DNA of 34,805 nt from Actinomycetes bacterium (GCA_022601275.1 JAHZIT010000155.1:1-34805); one strand, 5' to 3'; positions 15,703-24,677 are shown, counted from the first letter of the stretch. Numbers and translations are program-made. Notes: generated by a model not told the origin, from the sequence alone.

Positions 15703-17172
15703 ATGGTTCTTCTGGCCGATCAGGAGAGCAGGCTGCTCATCGACGGCAAGCTCGTCGCCGGTGGCTCGGGCACGTTTCCCACCGTCAACCCCGCCACCGA
15801 GGAGACCCTGGGAGTTGCTGCCGACGCATCGGCCGGTGACATGGATGCTGCGATCGGAGCGGCGCGACGCGCCTTCGACGCCACCGGCTGGGCCACCGAC
15901 GTGGACCTTCGGGTCCGATGCATCCGTCAGCTTCAGCAAGCGATGCGCGATCACGTCGAAGAACTGCGGGACCTGACCATCGCCGAGGCCGGGGCGCCAC
16001 GCATGCTGACCTCGGCCGCACAACTCGAGGGCCCCGTCGAGGATCTGAGCTTCTGCGCCGACACCGCGGAATCCTTTGGGTGGACCACCGACCTCGGCAT
16101 CGCATCCCCGATGGGCATGAAAACCCATCGGACGGTCGTCAGGGAGCCGATCGGCGTGGTGGGTGCCATCACGCCGTGGAACTTCCCCCACCAGATCAAC
16201 CTGGCCAAGATCGGGCCGGCGTTGGCGGCGGGAAACACCTTGGTACTCAAGCCCGCACCCGACACGCCCTGGGCGGCCGCGGTACTCGGCGAGCTGATCA
16301 ACAAATACACGGATTTTCCGGCCGGCGTGGTCAACATCGTTACCGCCAGCGACCACAAGGTCGGCGCCATGCTATCCAAAGACCCTCGGGTGGACATGGT
16401 TTCGTTCACCGGGTCGACGAACACCGGCCGAGCGGTGATGGCTGACGGTGCGGCCACCGTGAAGAAGGTATTTCTTGAACTTGGCGGGAAGTCTGCTTTC
16501 CTGGTGCTTGACGACGCGGACCTGGTGGGGGCGTGCTCGATGGCGGGGTTCACGGCCTCGGTGCACGCGGGCCAGGGCTGCGCGATTACCACCCGACTGG
16601 TGGTGCCCCGGGACCGCTACGCCGAGGCCGTCGAGGCCACCGCGGCGACAATGAGGGGGCTCAAGCCGGGGGATCCTGCCGACCCGGGGACGATCTGCGG
16701 GCCGGTGATTTCGGAGCGTCAGCGGGACCGCGTGCAGGATTATCTCGATTCCGCGATCGCCGAGGGAGGCGAGTTCGGCTGCGGCGGTGGCCGTCCCGCC
16801 GATCGCGACACCGGCTACTTCATCGAGCCGACGGTGATCGCCGGACTCGACAACACCGCCAGGGTGGCCCGGGAAGAGATCTTCGGTCCGGTGCTGACGG
16901 TGATCGCCCATGACGGCGACGACGACGCGGTTCGCATCGCCAACGATTCGCCCTACGGGTTGTCCGGCACAGTGTTCTCGGCGGACGAGGATCGCGCTGC
17001 CGGCATCGCGGCACGGATGCGCGTGGGCACCGTCAACATCAATGGCGGCGTCTGGTATTCGCCAGACATGCCTTTCGGTGGTTACAAGCAGTCCGGCATC
17101 GGCCGCGAGATGGGGCTTGCCGGTTTTGAGGAGTATCTCGAGATCAAGGCCATCGCCGCCTCTGTCAGTTAG
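15703..17172 (+). CDS. aldA: Aldehyde dehydrogenase AldA (Rv0768-like)
   Basis: NAD(P)-dependent aldehyde dehydrogenase of 489 residues, family-typical length. Catalytic residues visible are Asn160 in TPWNFPHQINL, Glu259 in LELGGKSAF, and the nucleophile Cys293 in HAGQGCAITTR. The cofactor segment is VSFTGSTNTG and the late motif EEIFGPVLTV. It oxidises aldehydes to carboxylates, so it can follow AdhB. ATG at 15703 is preferred: GGGAGCGGGG lies just upstream and the protein then starts at the family N-terminus (LLIDGKLVAGGSGTF). The earlier TTG at 15664 would start upstream of the candidate operator. First gene of a plus-strand operon with two dehydrogenases and a CMD-like protein. Confidence 0.93.
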   Translation: MVLLADQESRLLIDGKLVAGGSGTFPTVNPATEETLGVAADASAGDMDAAIGAARRAFDATGWATDVDLRVRCIRQLQQAMRDHVEELRDLTIAEAGAPRMLTSAAQLEGPVEDLSFCADTAESFGWTTDLGIASPMGMKTHRTVVREPIGVVGAITPWNFPHQINLAKIGPALAAGNTLVLKPAPDTPWAAAVLGELINKYTDFPAGVVNIVTASDHKVGAMLSKDPRVDMVSFTGSTNTGRAVMADGAATVKKVFLELGGKSAFLVLDDADLVGACSMAGFTASVHAGQGCAITTRLVVPRDRYAEAVEATAATMRGLKPGDPADPGTICGPVISERQRDRVQDYLDSAIAEGGEFGCGGGRPADRDTGYFIEPTVIAGLDNTARVAREEIFGPVLTVIAHDGDDDAVRIANDSPYGLSGTVFSADEDRAAGIAARMRVGTVNINGGVWYSPDMPFGGYKQSGIGREMGLAGFEEYLEIKAIAASVS

Positions 17173-17222
17173 GGATCACGGCGACATAGGGACCACGGCG
17201 AACGAGGATCAAGGAGACACGC

Positions 17223-17984
17223 GTGGGGCTTTACGGAGAACAATTCAAGGAAAAGGTCGCCATCATCACCGGCGCCGGTGGCGGCATCGGGCAGGCCTAC
17301 GCGGAGGCGTTGGCCCGCGAGGGCGCGGCTGTCGTGGTCGCCGATATCAATGCCGAGGGCGCCCGGAAGGTCGCCGACGGTATCAAGGGCGAGGGTGGCG
17401 ATGCGCTCGCAGTGCCGGTGGACGTCAGCGATCCGGATTCGGCCAGAGCGATGGCCGCTCAGACGCTGTCGGAGTTCGGCGGCATCGATTACCTGGTCAA
17501 CAATGCCGCAATCTTCGGCGGAATGAAACTGGACTTCCTGCTGACTGTCGATTGGGATTATTACAAGAAGTTCATGAGCGTGAACATGGACGGTGCGCTG
17601 GTATGCACCAGGGCGGTGTACCGCAAGATGGCCAAGCGCGGTGGTGGCGCTATCGTCAACCAATCGTCCACGGCGGCGTGGCTCTACTCGAACTTCTATG
17701 GTCTGGCGAAAGTCGGCATCAACGGTCTTACCCAGCAGCTGGCCACCGAGCTCGGCGGGCAGAAAATCCGGGTCAATGCGATCGCACCGGGACCAATCGA
17801 CACCGAGGCCAACCGGACCACCACACCGCAGGAGATCGTCGAGGACATCGTCAAGAAGCTGCCGCTGTCGCGGATGGGTGAACCCGAGGACCTGGTCGGC
17901 ATGTGCCTGTTCCTGCTGTCGGATCAGGCCAAGTGGATCACCGGCCAGATCTTCAACATCGACGGCGGACAGATCATCCGGTGA
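17223..17984 (+). CDS. Short-chain dehydrogenase/reductase (Rv0769-like)
   Basis: Classical SDR of 253 residues. TGAGGGIG is at 16-23, with an Asp ending beta-2 (VVADINAEG), which favours NAD(H). NNAAIFGG, Ser148 or Ser149, Tyr159 and Lys163 (YGLAK) form the active site, and the C-terminus INFxIDGG-like is standard. It lacks the Rossmann insertion that marks mycofactocin-coupled SDRs. The GTG start has AAGGAG 6 nt upstream. The stop overlaps the next gene's GTG (GTGA), so they are coupled. Likely a hydroxyacyl or secondary-alcohol dehydrogenase in the same catabolic route as AldA (inference). Confidence 0.91.
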   Translation: MGLYGEQFKEKVAIITGAGGGIGQAYAEALAREGAAVVVADINAEGARKVADGIKGEGGDALAVPVDVSDPDSARAMAAQTLSEFGGIDYLVNNAAIFGGMKLDFLLTVDWDYYKKFMSVNMDGALVCTRAVYRKMAKRGGGAIVNQSSTAAWLYSNFYGLAKVGINGLTQQLATELGGQKIRVNAIAPGPIDTEANRTTTPQEIVEDIVKKLPLSRMGEPEDLVGMCLFLLSDQAKWITGQIFNIDGGQIIR

Positions 17985-18838
17985 CTGACTCCGACGACAT
18001 GAAGCTCGGTTACATCGGACTCGGCAAGATGGGCGCACCCATGGCTCAGCGCCTCATCGAATACCCCGGTGGGGTCACCGTTTTCGACGTGCGCTCAGAG
18101 GCCATGACTCCGTTGGCCGAACTGGGCGCAACCAGGGCGAAGGACATTGCCGATGTTGCCCGGGCCAACCTCATCAGCGTGACTGTGCTCAACGACGAGC
18201 AGGTCCGCGAAGTGGTAGTTCAGCTCGCCCGGCACGCCAAGCCGGGCACCGTCATCGCGATCCACTCGACCATCGGTCCGGATACCGCGGCTGAACTTGC
18301 AGATAGCTGGCGGCCCAACGGCATCCATGTGATAGACGCACCGGTCAGCGGTGGTGGTGGTGCGGCTGAAAAGGGTGAGCTGGCCATCATGGTGGGCGCG
18401 GAGCGGTGGGTGTACGAGCGGATCAAGCCGGTCTTCAAGCACATGGGATCGATGATCATCCACGCCGGCGATGCGGGCGCAGGAACCCGAATGAAGCTGG
18501 CCCGCAACATGCTGTCCTTCATCGGTTACGCAGCAGCCTGCGAGGCGATGGAGTTGGCGGAGGCCAGTGGCATCAATCTTGCGCAACTCGGCAGGGTAGT
18601 TCGGCACACCGACGCGCTGACCGGTGGCCCCGGGGCGATCATGGTGCGCGAGGACATGACGGAGTTGGCTCCCGACCATTGGCTACACGATGCGTTCACC
18701 CACACCCGTGGGCTGGGGGAGAAGGACCTCAGCCTGGCTCTGGCGCTGGGTGCGGCGCAGGGCGTGGACCTGCCGCTGGCCCAATTGGCCCTACAGAACC
18801 TGGCCGCCGGGCTCGGCGTGCCGCACACGAAGGAGTGA
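17981..18838 (+). CDS. 3-hydroxyisobutyrate/beta-hydroxyacid dehydrogenase-like protein (Rv0770-like)
   Basis: Beta-hydroxyacid dehydrogenase of 285 residues. The N-terminal Rossmann motif GYIGLGKMGAPMAQRL, the substrate-binding DAPVSGGGGAAEKG (about 119-132) and the catalytic Lys172 in TRMKLARNML are all present; the all-helical C-terminal domain follows. The family oxidises 3-hydroxyacids such as 3-hydroxyisobutyrate, tartronate semialdehyde or related compounds; the specific substrate is not evident. GTG at 17981 overlaps the SDR stop and is preferred; ATG at 17999, six residues later, is an alternative. The CMD-like gene follows after 2 bp. Confidence 0.9.
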   Translation: MTDSDDMKLGYIGLGKMGAPMAQRLIEYPGGVTVFDVRSEAMTPLAELGATRAKDIADVARANLISVTVLNDEQVREVVVQLARHAKPGTVIAIHSTIGPDTAAELADSWRPNGIHVIDAPVSGGGGAAEKGELAIMVGAERWVYERIKPVFKHMGSMIIHAGDAGAGTRMKLARNMLSFIGYAAACEAMELAEASGINLAQLGRVVRHTDALTGGPGAIMVREDMTELAPDHWLHDAFTHTRGLGEKDLSLALALGAAQGVDLPLAQLALQNLAAGLGVPHTKE

Positions 18839-18840
18839 GC

Positions 18841-19290
18841 ATGGAGGAGATACGCCGCAAGGGTCTCGCGAAGATGAACGAGGTCTACGGCTGGGAAATG
18901 CCGGATATGCCCGGCGACTACTTCGCGCTGACCGCAGACCACCTCTTCGGCACCATCTGGAGCCGGCCCGGCCTCTCGATGCGCGAGAAGAGAATGATGA
19001 CGCTGACCGTGGTGACGGCGCTGGGGATCACGGATCTGGCTGAGATCCAGGCCAATGCTGCGATGAACAACGGCGAACTCACCGAGGAAGAGCTCAAGGA
19101 GATGGCGATCTTCCTGACCCACTATCTCGGCTTTCCGCTCGGCTCCAAGCTCGACGGCGTGGTCACCAAAGTGGCAGCCAAACGCCGCAAGGCCGCCCAG
19201 AAGGGCGCGGGCGAGGATAAGCGCGCCAACGTCAACGAGGCGTTGAACATGCACTCGGGAAGCAAGCTCGATGATGAGGATGATGAGTAG
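18841..19290 (+). CDS. Carboxymuconolactone decarboxylase-family protein (Rv0771-like)
   Basis: Protein of 149 residues with one CMD domain (about residues 20-105: HLFGTIWSRPGLSMREKRMMTLTVVTALGITDLAEIQANAAMNN, split here for description, then ELKEMAIFLTHYLGFP). It lacks the CxxC of AhpD peroxidase members, so it is more like the decarboxylase/lactonase-type members. The tail is Lys-rich and ends in an acidic run, DDEDDE, and is probably disordered. AAGGAG lies just upstream of the ATG. The end overlaps the next gene's stacked ATG codons by 20 bp. Role in the operon unknown. Confidence 0.85.
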   Translation: MEEIRRKGLAKMNEVYGWEMPDMPGDYFALTADHLFGTIWSRPGLSMREKRMMTLTVVTALGITDLAEIQANAAMNNGELTEEELKEMAIFLTHYLGFPLGSKLDGVVTKVAAKRRKAAQKGAGEDKRANVNEALNMHSGSKLDDEDDE

Positions 19291-20506
19291 GTACGCTTCG
19301 CTGTCGCGCACGGACCTTGCCACCCTGGTGCCCGAACTGCTGCTCATCGGTCAGCTGATCGACCGCTCCGGGATGGCCTGGTGTATCAGTAAATTCGGCC
19401 GCGAGGCGATGGTGCAGATCGCGATCGAGGAGTGGGCCGCGTCCAGCCCGCTCTACACCAAGCGGATGCAGAAGGCGCTCGGGTTCGAGGGTGTCGACGT
19501 CATCACGGTGTTCAAGGGGCTGCAGTTCGATATCGGCGCACCGCCCCAGTTCATGGACTTCCGCTACACGGTGCACGACCGTTGGCACGGCGAGTTTCAC
19601 CTCGACCATTGCGGTGCGTTGCTCGACGTGGAACCGATGGGCGACGACTACGTCCGCGGCATGTGCCACGACATCGAGGATCCGACGTTCGACGCCACCG
19701 CTCTGGCGACCAACCGCAGGTGTCAGGTCCGGCCCATCCACCGTCCGCCGCGAACCTCCGCTGACCAGCTTCCGCACTGCAGGTGGAGGGTGACCATCGA
19801 CGATTCCCACCCGGAGGTGGACTTCATCCCGGCCCTGGATGTCGTCGGCGCGAGCCGCGCCCAGCACACCGAACTCGACGCTATCGATCCGAACGACGAA
19901 GGCATGAAGGACTATTCAGGTCCGCTCCTGGCCGACGTCGACTTCGGCGCGTTCTCGCACTCGGCACTGGTGCGGATCGCCGACGAGGTCTGCCTGCAGA
20001 TGCATCTGCTGACGCTGGGGTTCAACATCGCAGTACGGGCCCGGGCGAAAGACGATGTAGCGGTGGAGGAATTGGTCAGGTATAAGGCTTTGACCGGCAT
20101 CGCCGGGGTGGCCGCCGAGCGGATCAGGAATGCGCTGGACATTCCCGCCGATGCTGCGGGCGCGTTGCGGGTACTGGAACTGCACCCGCTGCTGAACCCG
20201 GCTGCCTACGTTTCGGCTGACTTCGCCCCAGGATCCCTGCGCATTCGCCGTTCGCCTGCGCACGAGGACGGCGCGTGGATCTCGCTGGTGTCACCGGACG
20301 CCGATCGGCCCTTGCAGGCGATAGTGCAGAGCGTCGACCCGCATCTGCGCGCCGAGGTGGCCGGCAATGACACCGACTGGATGGTAGCCATCCTCGAGAC
20401 CGACACCGCGGCCGCGGAAGTGCCCGAAGTTTCGGTATGCAAGGTCAGCGGGGGCGCGAGTTGGGTCTTCGAGAAACGGAAGTCGCTGCCACTGACGGTG
20501 GTGTGA
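19271..20506 (+). CDS. Unrecognised 411-residue protein with a Cys/His-rich N-terminal half
   Basis: I do not recognise this family with confidence. Residues about 20-160 have a helical start (LLLIGQLIDRSGMAWCISKFGREAMVQIAIEEW), then a Cys/His/Asp cluster: His110, His113, Cys114, Cys132, His133, Asp134, Cys151 and His157. This layout faintly recalls the ATC hydrolase-type (L-2-amino-thiazoline-4-carboxylate hydrolase) fold, and may bind a metal. Residues about 180-411 are an additional mixed region without known motifs. Four in-frame ATGs (19271, 19274, 19280, 19283) lie within the end of the CMD-like gene; the true start is uncertain. It is the last gene of the aldA operon and converges on a TetR gene 9 bp away. 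I do not recall it in the H37Rv locus. Confidence 0.8.
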   Translation: MMRMMSRYASLSRTDLATLVPELLLIGQLIDRSGMAWCISKFGREAMVQIAIEEWAASSPLYTKRMQKALGFEGVDVITVFKGLQFDIGAPPQFMDFRYTVHDRWHGEFHLDHCGALLDVEPMGDDYVRGMCHDIEDPTFDATALATNRRCQVRPIHRPPRTSADQLPHCRWRVTIDDSHPEVDFIPALDVVGASRAQHTELDAIDPNDEGMKDYSGPLLADVDFGAFSHSALVRIADEVCLQMHLLTLGFNIAVRARAKDDVAVEELVRYKALTGIAGVAAERIRNALDIPADAAGALRVLELHPLLNPAAYVSADFAPGSLRIRRSPAHEDGAWISLVSPDADRPLQAIVQSVDPHLRAEVAGNDTDWMVAILETDTAAAEVPEVSVCKVSGGASWVFEKRKSLPLTVV

Positions 20507-20515
20507 CATCGGGGT

Positions 20516-21103
20516 TCAGGAGAGCGCGTTGCCCACCCACCGGCGCAGATAGGCGCGTAGTTGGTCGCCACGACGAGGGGGGCGGCCGGGGTCGATGACG
20601 TAGGACTGGATGATGCGCAGCAGATGTTCGGCCAGTTCGTCGAGATCGGCTCCGCTGTATCCCTCAGCGGCCCAGTTGACGTCCAGGCGCTGCACCATGT
20701 CTCGGGCGAACTGTTGAGCGATGTCGGAGGTGACCGACTCGATGTGCGCTGATCCGCCGGGTGCGATGAGCAGTCCGATGTACTTTTCCCGGGGAAGCCA
20801 CTCCAGGGCCGTCGCGAGAGCCTCGGTGACTGCCTCAGCCGGATTTCGGATTCCGGCCATATGGGCGGTCAGTCGATCGAGAAACCCGTCGACGGCGTGC
20901 ACCGCAGCGGCGATGAGCAGTGCCTCGGTGCTTGCGAAATACCGGTAGACCGTCTGCCGGGTCACCCCGACGGTGCGCGCTACATCCGAGATGCTGAAAT
21001 CGGCGCCGTGGACTTCGATCGTCTTTCCCGCGGCGTCGAGAATCCTGGCGACAGCCTCCTGATCTGAGGCCGGCTTGGCGCCCGACCATCCGTGTGTCCG
21101 CAC
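20516..21103 (-). CDS. TetR-family regulator, downstream partner of the CYP125-type gene
   Basis: TetR-type regulator of 195 residues. The helix-turn-helix is at about residues 15-62 (EAVARILDAAGKTIEVHG, FSISDVARTVGVTRQTVYRYFASTEALL). The C-terminal domain includes IQSYVIDPGRPPRRGDQLRAYLRRWVG, a type common in mycobacterial TetR proteins near lipid and steroid genes. The start is GTG at 21103, with no strong ribosome-binding site. It lies 31 bp downstream of the CYP125-type gene on the same strand, so the two probably share a transcript, and it likely regulates that transcript through the palindrome at 22449-22476 (inference). Confidence 0.88.
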   Translation of the reverse strand: MRTHGWSGAKPASDQEAVARILDAAGKTIEVHGADFSISDVARTVGVTRQTVYRYFASTEALLIAAAVHAVDGFLDRLTAHMAGIRNPAEAVTEALATALEWLPREKYIGLLIAPGGSAHIESVTSDIAQQFARDMVQRLDVNWAAEGYSGADLDELAEHLLRIIQSYVIDPGRPPRRGDQLRAYLRRWVGNALS

Positions 21104-21134
21104 GGGATGAACTCTAAGGTGCCGGTGGCGCCGG

Positions 21135-22409
21135 CTACCGGTAGGAGACCTCGAGCTTCTTCACGCCATTGATCCAGCCTGATCGCAGCCGCTGGGGCTC
21201 GGCGAGCTTGGCGATGTCGGGGATCTGGTCGGCGAGCTCGTTGAATATCAGCTTGATTTCCATGCGAGCCAGATTGGCGCCGATGCAATAGTGCGCGCCG
21301 TTGCCGCCGAACGCCATGTGCGGGTTGGGGTTTCGCAGGATGTCGAACTCAAATGGGCGGTCGAACACGTCCTCGTCGAAATTCGCCGAGCTGTAGAACA
21401 AGCCGGCCCGCTGGCCCTCGCGGATCAATACGCCGCCGACCTCGATGTCTTCGAGGGCGGTGCGCTGGAAACAGTGCACGGGGGTGGCCCACCGGATGAT
21501 CTCGTCGATTGCCGTGTCGGGCCGGTCCCGCTTGAACAACTCCCACTGATCGGGGTTGTCGAAGAAAGCGTTCATGCCGTGGGTCATGGCGTTGCGGGTG
21601 GTTTCGTTGCCTGCGACCGCGAGCAGGATGACGAAGAATGCGAACTCGACGTCTTCCATCGCCTCGCCGTTTATGTCGGCCTGTACCAATCGGGTGACGA
21701 TGTCGTCGGCGGGGCAGCGGCGGCGATCCTCGGCCATCGTGTAGGCGTAGCCCATCAGCTCCGCATTGGCTGCGACGTGGTCGGTCTCGAAGTCGGGGTC
21801 GTCGGTGTTCATGATGGTGTTGGTCCAGTGGAAGAGCTTCTCGCGGTCCGCCTCGGGCACACCGATCAGGTCGGCGATGGCTTGTAGCGGCAACGGCATC
21901 GCAATGTCGTCGACGAAATTGCCGAAGTCTCGTTCCGTCTTGGCCTTGGCGACGATGTCGCGGGCCGCCGTCGCCAGCTTCTCCTCAAGGGCGGTGATGG
22001 CCCGGGGGGTGAACAATCGCGACACTATTTTGCGCAGCCTCGTGTGTTCGGGCGCGTCGTGGTTGATCAGCAGGGCCTTGGTCAGGTCGAGCTGATCGGC
22101 GGTGACGCCGTCTGGCAGGCGCATCACCGCGCCCTTGCGGTGGGTCGACCACACCGCGCTGTTGCGGGAGATGTCCTTGATGTCCGCGTGACGGCTGATC
22201 ACCCAGTAGCCGCCGTCCTCGAAGATGGTGTCGGCCTGCTCGTTCCACCACACCGGCGCGGTCTTGCGCAACTCGGCGAACTCGGTGACGGGAATGCCCC
22301 GGACCAGGACGTCCGGGTCGGTGAAGTCATACCCGGGGGGCAGGAGCGAGGCGACTCGGGGGGAGGCGGAGCCGGCGGGTGGGAAAGGGCAGCTCTGAGC
22401 AGTCGTCAT
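21135..22409 (-). CDS. CYP125-type cytochrome P450 (steroid side-chain hydroxylase family)
   Basis: P450 of 424 residues. The signature LPPGYDFTDPDVLVRGIPVTEFAELRKTAPVWWN region, RLRKIVSRLFTPRA, PLPLQAIADLIGVPEADREKLFHW and RLRSGWINGVKKLEVSY align closely with M. tuberculosis CYP125, not with CYP126, the P450 I remember in this part of H37Rv. AGNETTRN is the I-helix (266-273), DEIIRW carries ExxR, and FGGNGAHYCIGANLA holds the heme Cys375. CYP125 enzymes oxidise the terminal carbon of the cholesterol/cholestenone side chain. This is probably a second CYP125-like enzyme outside the main cholesterol cluster (inference). ATG at 22409 has AGGAG upstream; the longer open frame upstream is antisense to purD and rejected. 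Confidence 0.9.
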   Translation of the reverse strand: MTTAQSCPFPPAGSASPRVASLLPPGYDFTDPDVLVRGIPVTEFAELRKTAPVWWNEQADTIFEDGGYWVISRHADIKDISRNSAVWSTHRKGAVMRLPDGVTADQLDLTKALLINHDAPEHTRLRKIVSRLFTPRAITALEEKLATAARDIVAKAKTERDFGNFVDDIAMPLPLQAIADLIGVPEADREKLFHWTNTIMNTDDPDFETDHVAANAELMGYAYTMAEDRRRCPADDIVTRLVQADINGEAMEDVEFAFFVILLAVAGNETTRNAMTHGMNAFFDNPDQWELFKRDRPDTAIDEIIRWATPVHCFQRTALEDIEVGGVLIREGQRAGLFYSSANFDEDVFDRPFEFDILRNPNPHMAFGGNGAHYCIGANLARMEIKLIFNELADQIPDIAKLAEPQRLRSGWINGVKKLEVSYR

Positions 22410-22448
22410 GTAAATCGAACTCCTGTGATGTGAAGCACTTTCTCTCGA

Positions 22449-22476
22449 CCATACACTACCGCCTTTAGTTGTATGG
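22449..22476. promoter_or_regulatory. Candidate operator in the CYP125-type/purD intergenic region
   Basis: CCATACA (22449-22455) and TGTATGG (22470-22476) are perfect inverted repeats. Counting inward, CCATACACTA and TAGTTGTATGG form a longer imperfect palindrome with one inserted base. The element lies 40 bp upstream of the P450 ATG and is a natural target for the TetR protein encoded in the same operon. Confidence 0.5.
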
Positions 22477-22524
22477 CCGTGTGGGCACTGCTGCTCGGTC
22501 GCCATGCCACTAAGGTGTGCTTCT

Positions 22525-23817
22525 GTGCACGTCCTGGTGATCGGTTCCGGAGCCCGTGAACATGCGCTGTTGCTCGCGCTGCGCCGAGACCCGGAGGTCT
22601 CGGCGCTGGCTGTAGCGCCCGGCAATGCCGGCACGGTGGGCATCGCCGAACAGTACGAAGTCGATGTCACCTCCTGTGAGGATGTCGCCGCCCTGGCCCG
22701 AGACATCGGGGCCGACCTTGTGGTCATCGGACCGGAGGTGCCACTGGTGCTGGGCGTGGCCGACGCCGTGCGAGACGCCGGTATCGCCTGCTTCGGACCC
22801 ACGAAGGACGCGGCGCGCATCGAGGGCTCGAAGTCTTTCGCCAAGGAGGTGATGACTGCGGCCGGAGTGCGTACCGCCGCCGGCGAGATCGTCGATAACC
22901 CGGCGCGCCTCGACTCCGCGTTGAGCCGGTTCGGACCGCCGCAGGGTGATCCGGCATGGGTGGTCAAGGATGACGGGTTGGCCGCCGGCAAAGGCGTGCT
23001 GGTGACCGCCGACCGCGACGCGGCGCGTGCGCACGCCGCCAGCCTCCTCGACGCCGGCCACCCGGTGCTCCTCGAAACGTTCCTCGACGGGCCCGAGGTG
23101 TCGCTGTTCTGCCTCGTCGACGGTGAGACCGTGGTCCCGTTGCTGCCGGCGCAGGACTTCAAACGCGTCGGCGACGGCGACAACGGACCCAATACCGGCG
23201 GGATGGGAGCCTACGCGCCACTGCCGTGGCTGTCCGATGAGATGACCGGGCGCATCGTTGACGAGGTGGTCAAACCCGTTGCCGCCGAACTCGTCAACCG
23301 CGGCTGCCCATTCTCAGGCCTGCTCTACGCTGGACTCGCGATCACGTCGAAAGGTCCCGCGGTCGTCGAATTCAACTGCCGCTTCGGCGATCCGGAGACT
23401 CAGGCGGTCCTCGCGCTACTGGAATCACCGGCGGGGCAGCTGATGCGTGCCGCGGCCGTTGGCGAGCTGGCCGGCCAGCCGCCACTGCGGTGGCACGAGG
23501 GTTACGCCGTGACAGTCGTCGTCGCCGCGGAGAACTACCCGGGCCGTCCGCGAGTAGGCGACGTGATCCAAGGCGCCGATGCCGACCCGGAAGGCTCGGA
23601 TACCGGCAGTAACGTGCTGCACGCCGGCACGGCCGGCCGCGATGACGGCGCCATCGTATCCTCGGGTGGGCGGGTGCTGTCCGTCGTGGGAATCGGTCCT
23701 GACCTTGCCGCGGCCCGCGCTGCGGCCTATGCGAGGGTCAGCTCGATCCGATTGCCCGGCAGTCACTTCCGTAGCGACATCGCCCTGGCAGCCGCAGAGG
23801 GGCGAATCTCTGTTTAG
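22525..23817 (+). CDS. purD: Phosphoribosylamine-glycine ligase PurD
   Basis: GARS of 430 residues: phosphoribosylamine + glycine + ATP gives GAR, the second step of de novo IMP synthesis. The N-terminal domain begins [19 protein letters not shown]. The ATP-grasp region has [40 protein letters not shown] and the metal-binding [12 protein letters not shown]. The GTG at 22525 gives the conserved N-terminus; a putative -10 TAAGGT (22511-22516) sits 9 nt before it with no Shine-Dalgarno site, so the mRNA may be leaderless or nearly so. The end overlaps the convergent esterase by 4 bp. Confidence 0.96.
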   Translation: MHVLVIGSGAREHALLLALRRDPEVSALAVAPGNAGTVGIAEQYEVDVTSCEDVAALARDIGADLVVIGPEVPLVLGVADAVRDAGIACFGPTKDAARIEGSKSFAKEVMTAAGVRTAAGEIVDNPARLDSALSRFGPPQGDPAWVVKDDGLAAGKGVLVTADRDAARAHAASLLDAGHPVLLETFLDGPEVSLFCLVDGETVVPLLPAQDFKRVGDGDNGPNTGGMGAYAPLPWLSDEMTGRIVDEVVKPVAAELVNRGCPFSGLLYAGLAITSKGPAVVEFNCRFGDPETQAVLALLESPAGQLMRAAAVGELAGQPPLRWHEGYAVTVVVAAENYPGRPRVGDVIQGADADPEGSDTGSNVLHAGTAGRDDGAIVSSGGRVLSVVGIGPDLAAARAAAYARVSSIRLPGSHFRSDIALAAAEGRISV

Positions 23818-24677
23818 GCCGTCAGCAACGGTGCCGCCCAGGTGAGTTCGTCGGTCAACTGCGACGACCAGTACGACGCGTCGTGCCCGCCGGGTGAGAA
23901 GCCGCCGGCCGGCGGAGTGGAGAGTTGACCGACGAACTGCTGCGTCGCCGGGTAGAACGGATCGTCGTAGCCGCAGTCGATGCGCAGCGGGATACCGTCC
24001 AGCGAGCGCAGGCCCCACACGCTGTTGGCGGCGTAGTCCTCGGCGCTGTCGAAAGCCCCCGGGGCCGCAGCGCCCGGCGATGTCCACAATGCCGGGCTGA
24101 CGGCGCAGATCGCGGCGGTGCGACCGGCGCCCAGTCGCGCGCCCAACAGCAAGGCGCCGTATCCGCCCATGGACCACCCCTGCAATGCGACCCGGGAGAT
24201 GTCCAGGCCTTGCTCGCCAAGCAATGGGATGAACTCGTCGAGCACCATCGCGCCGGAGTCCTCGCCGGACGCTCGTCGGTGCCAATAGCTGCCACCGCCG
24301 TCGACTGCGGCGATTGCGAACGGCGGTACGCCGGCGCGCACCGCATCGGCGAGGAACTGCTCGGCGCCCATCGACATCACCGCGCGGGCGTCGGAGTCCT
24401 TACCGTGCAGCAGGATCAGCGGTCGAAGCGGGGTCAATTGGCCGGGTGGGCGGGCGATGATCCAGTTCGTCACGGCGCCCCCGCGAGCGGCAGACGCGAA
24501 GGAGCCGGCCGCAAACGTGGGCGACGGCCCGGGTGGTGCCTGCGGTACGGACGGTGCGCCTGCGGCCACAGAGGCACCCAAAGTGCCCAGTGTGCCTGCC
24601 CCGGCCGCTGCCGCGATGCCACTGCGCACACCGATGAACAGGAGGGCGCGACGGTTGATGGCCGGCATGCGCGCCAT
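23814..24677 (-). CDS. Exported alpha/beta-hydrolase esterase (Rv0774c-like)
   Basis: Putative esterase of 287 residues of the esterase-D / antigen-85-like hydrolase fold. The N-terminus [22 protein letters not shown] has paired arginines and a hydrophobic core, and is probably a Tat-type or Sec signal (cleavage likely near the Ala-rich stretch around 35-42). The nucleophile is Ser169 in [18 protein letters not shown] holds the oxyanion strand, and His265 in [10 protein letters not shown] is the likely base. It corresponds to Rv0774c, reported as an exported esterase. Start could be the ATG at 24677 or three codons later. ggtA, which I remember between purD and Rv0774c in H37Rv, is absent here. 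It is divergent from a TetR gene. Confidence 0.88.
   Translation of the reverse strand: MARMPAINRRALLFIGVRSGIAAAAGAGTLGTLGASVAAGAPSVPQAPPGPSPTFAAGSFASAARGGAVTNWIIARPPGQLTPLRPLILLHGKDSDARAVMSMGAEQFLADAVRAGVPPFAIAAVDGGGSYWHRRASGEDSGAMVLDEFIPLLGEQGLDISRVALQGWSMGGYGALLLGARLGAGRTAAICAVSPALWTSPGAAAPGAFDSAEDYAANSVWGLRSLDGIPLRIDCGYDDPFYPATQQFVGQLSTPPAGGFSPGGHDASYWSSQLTDELTWAAPLLTA

Noticed and set aside
22410..23192. Upstream extension of the CYP125-type frame on the minus strand (open to 23192)
   Set aside because: It is antisense to conserved purD, and the P450 N-terminus is reached at the ATG at 22409 with a ribosome-binding site.
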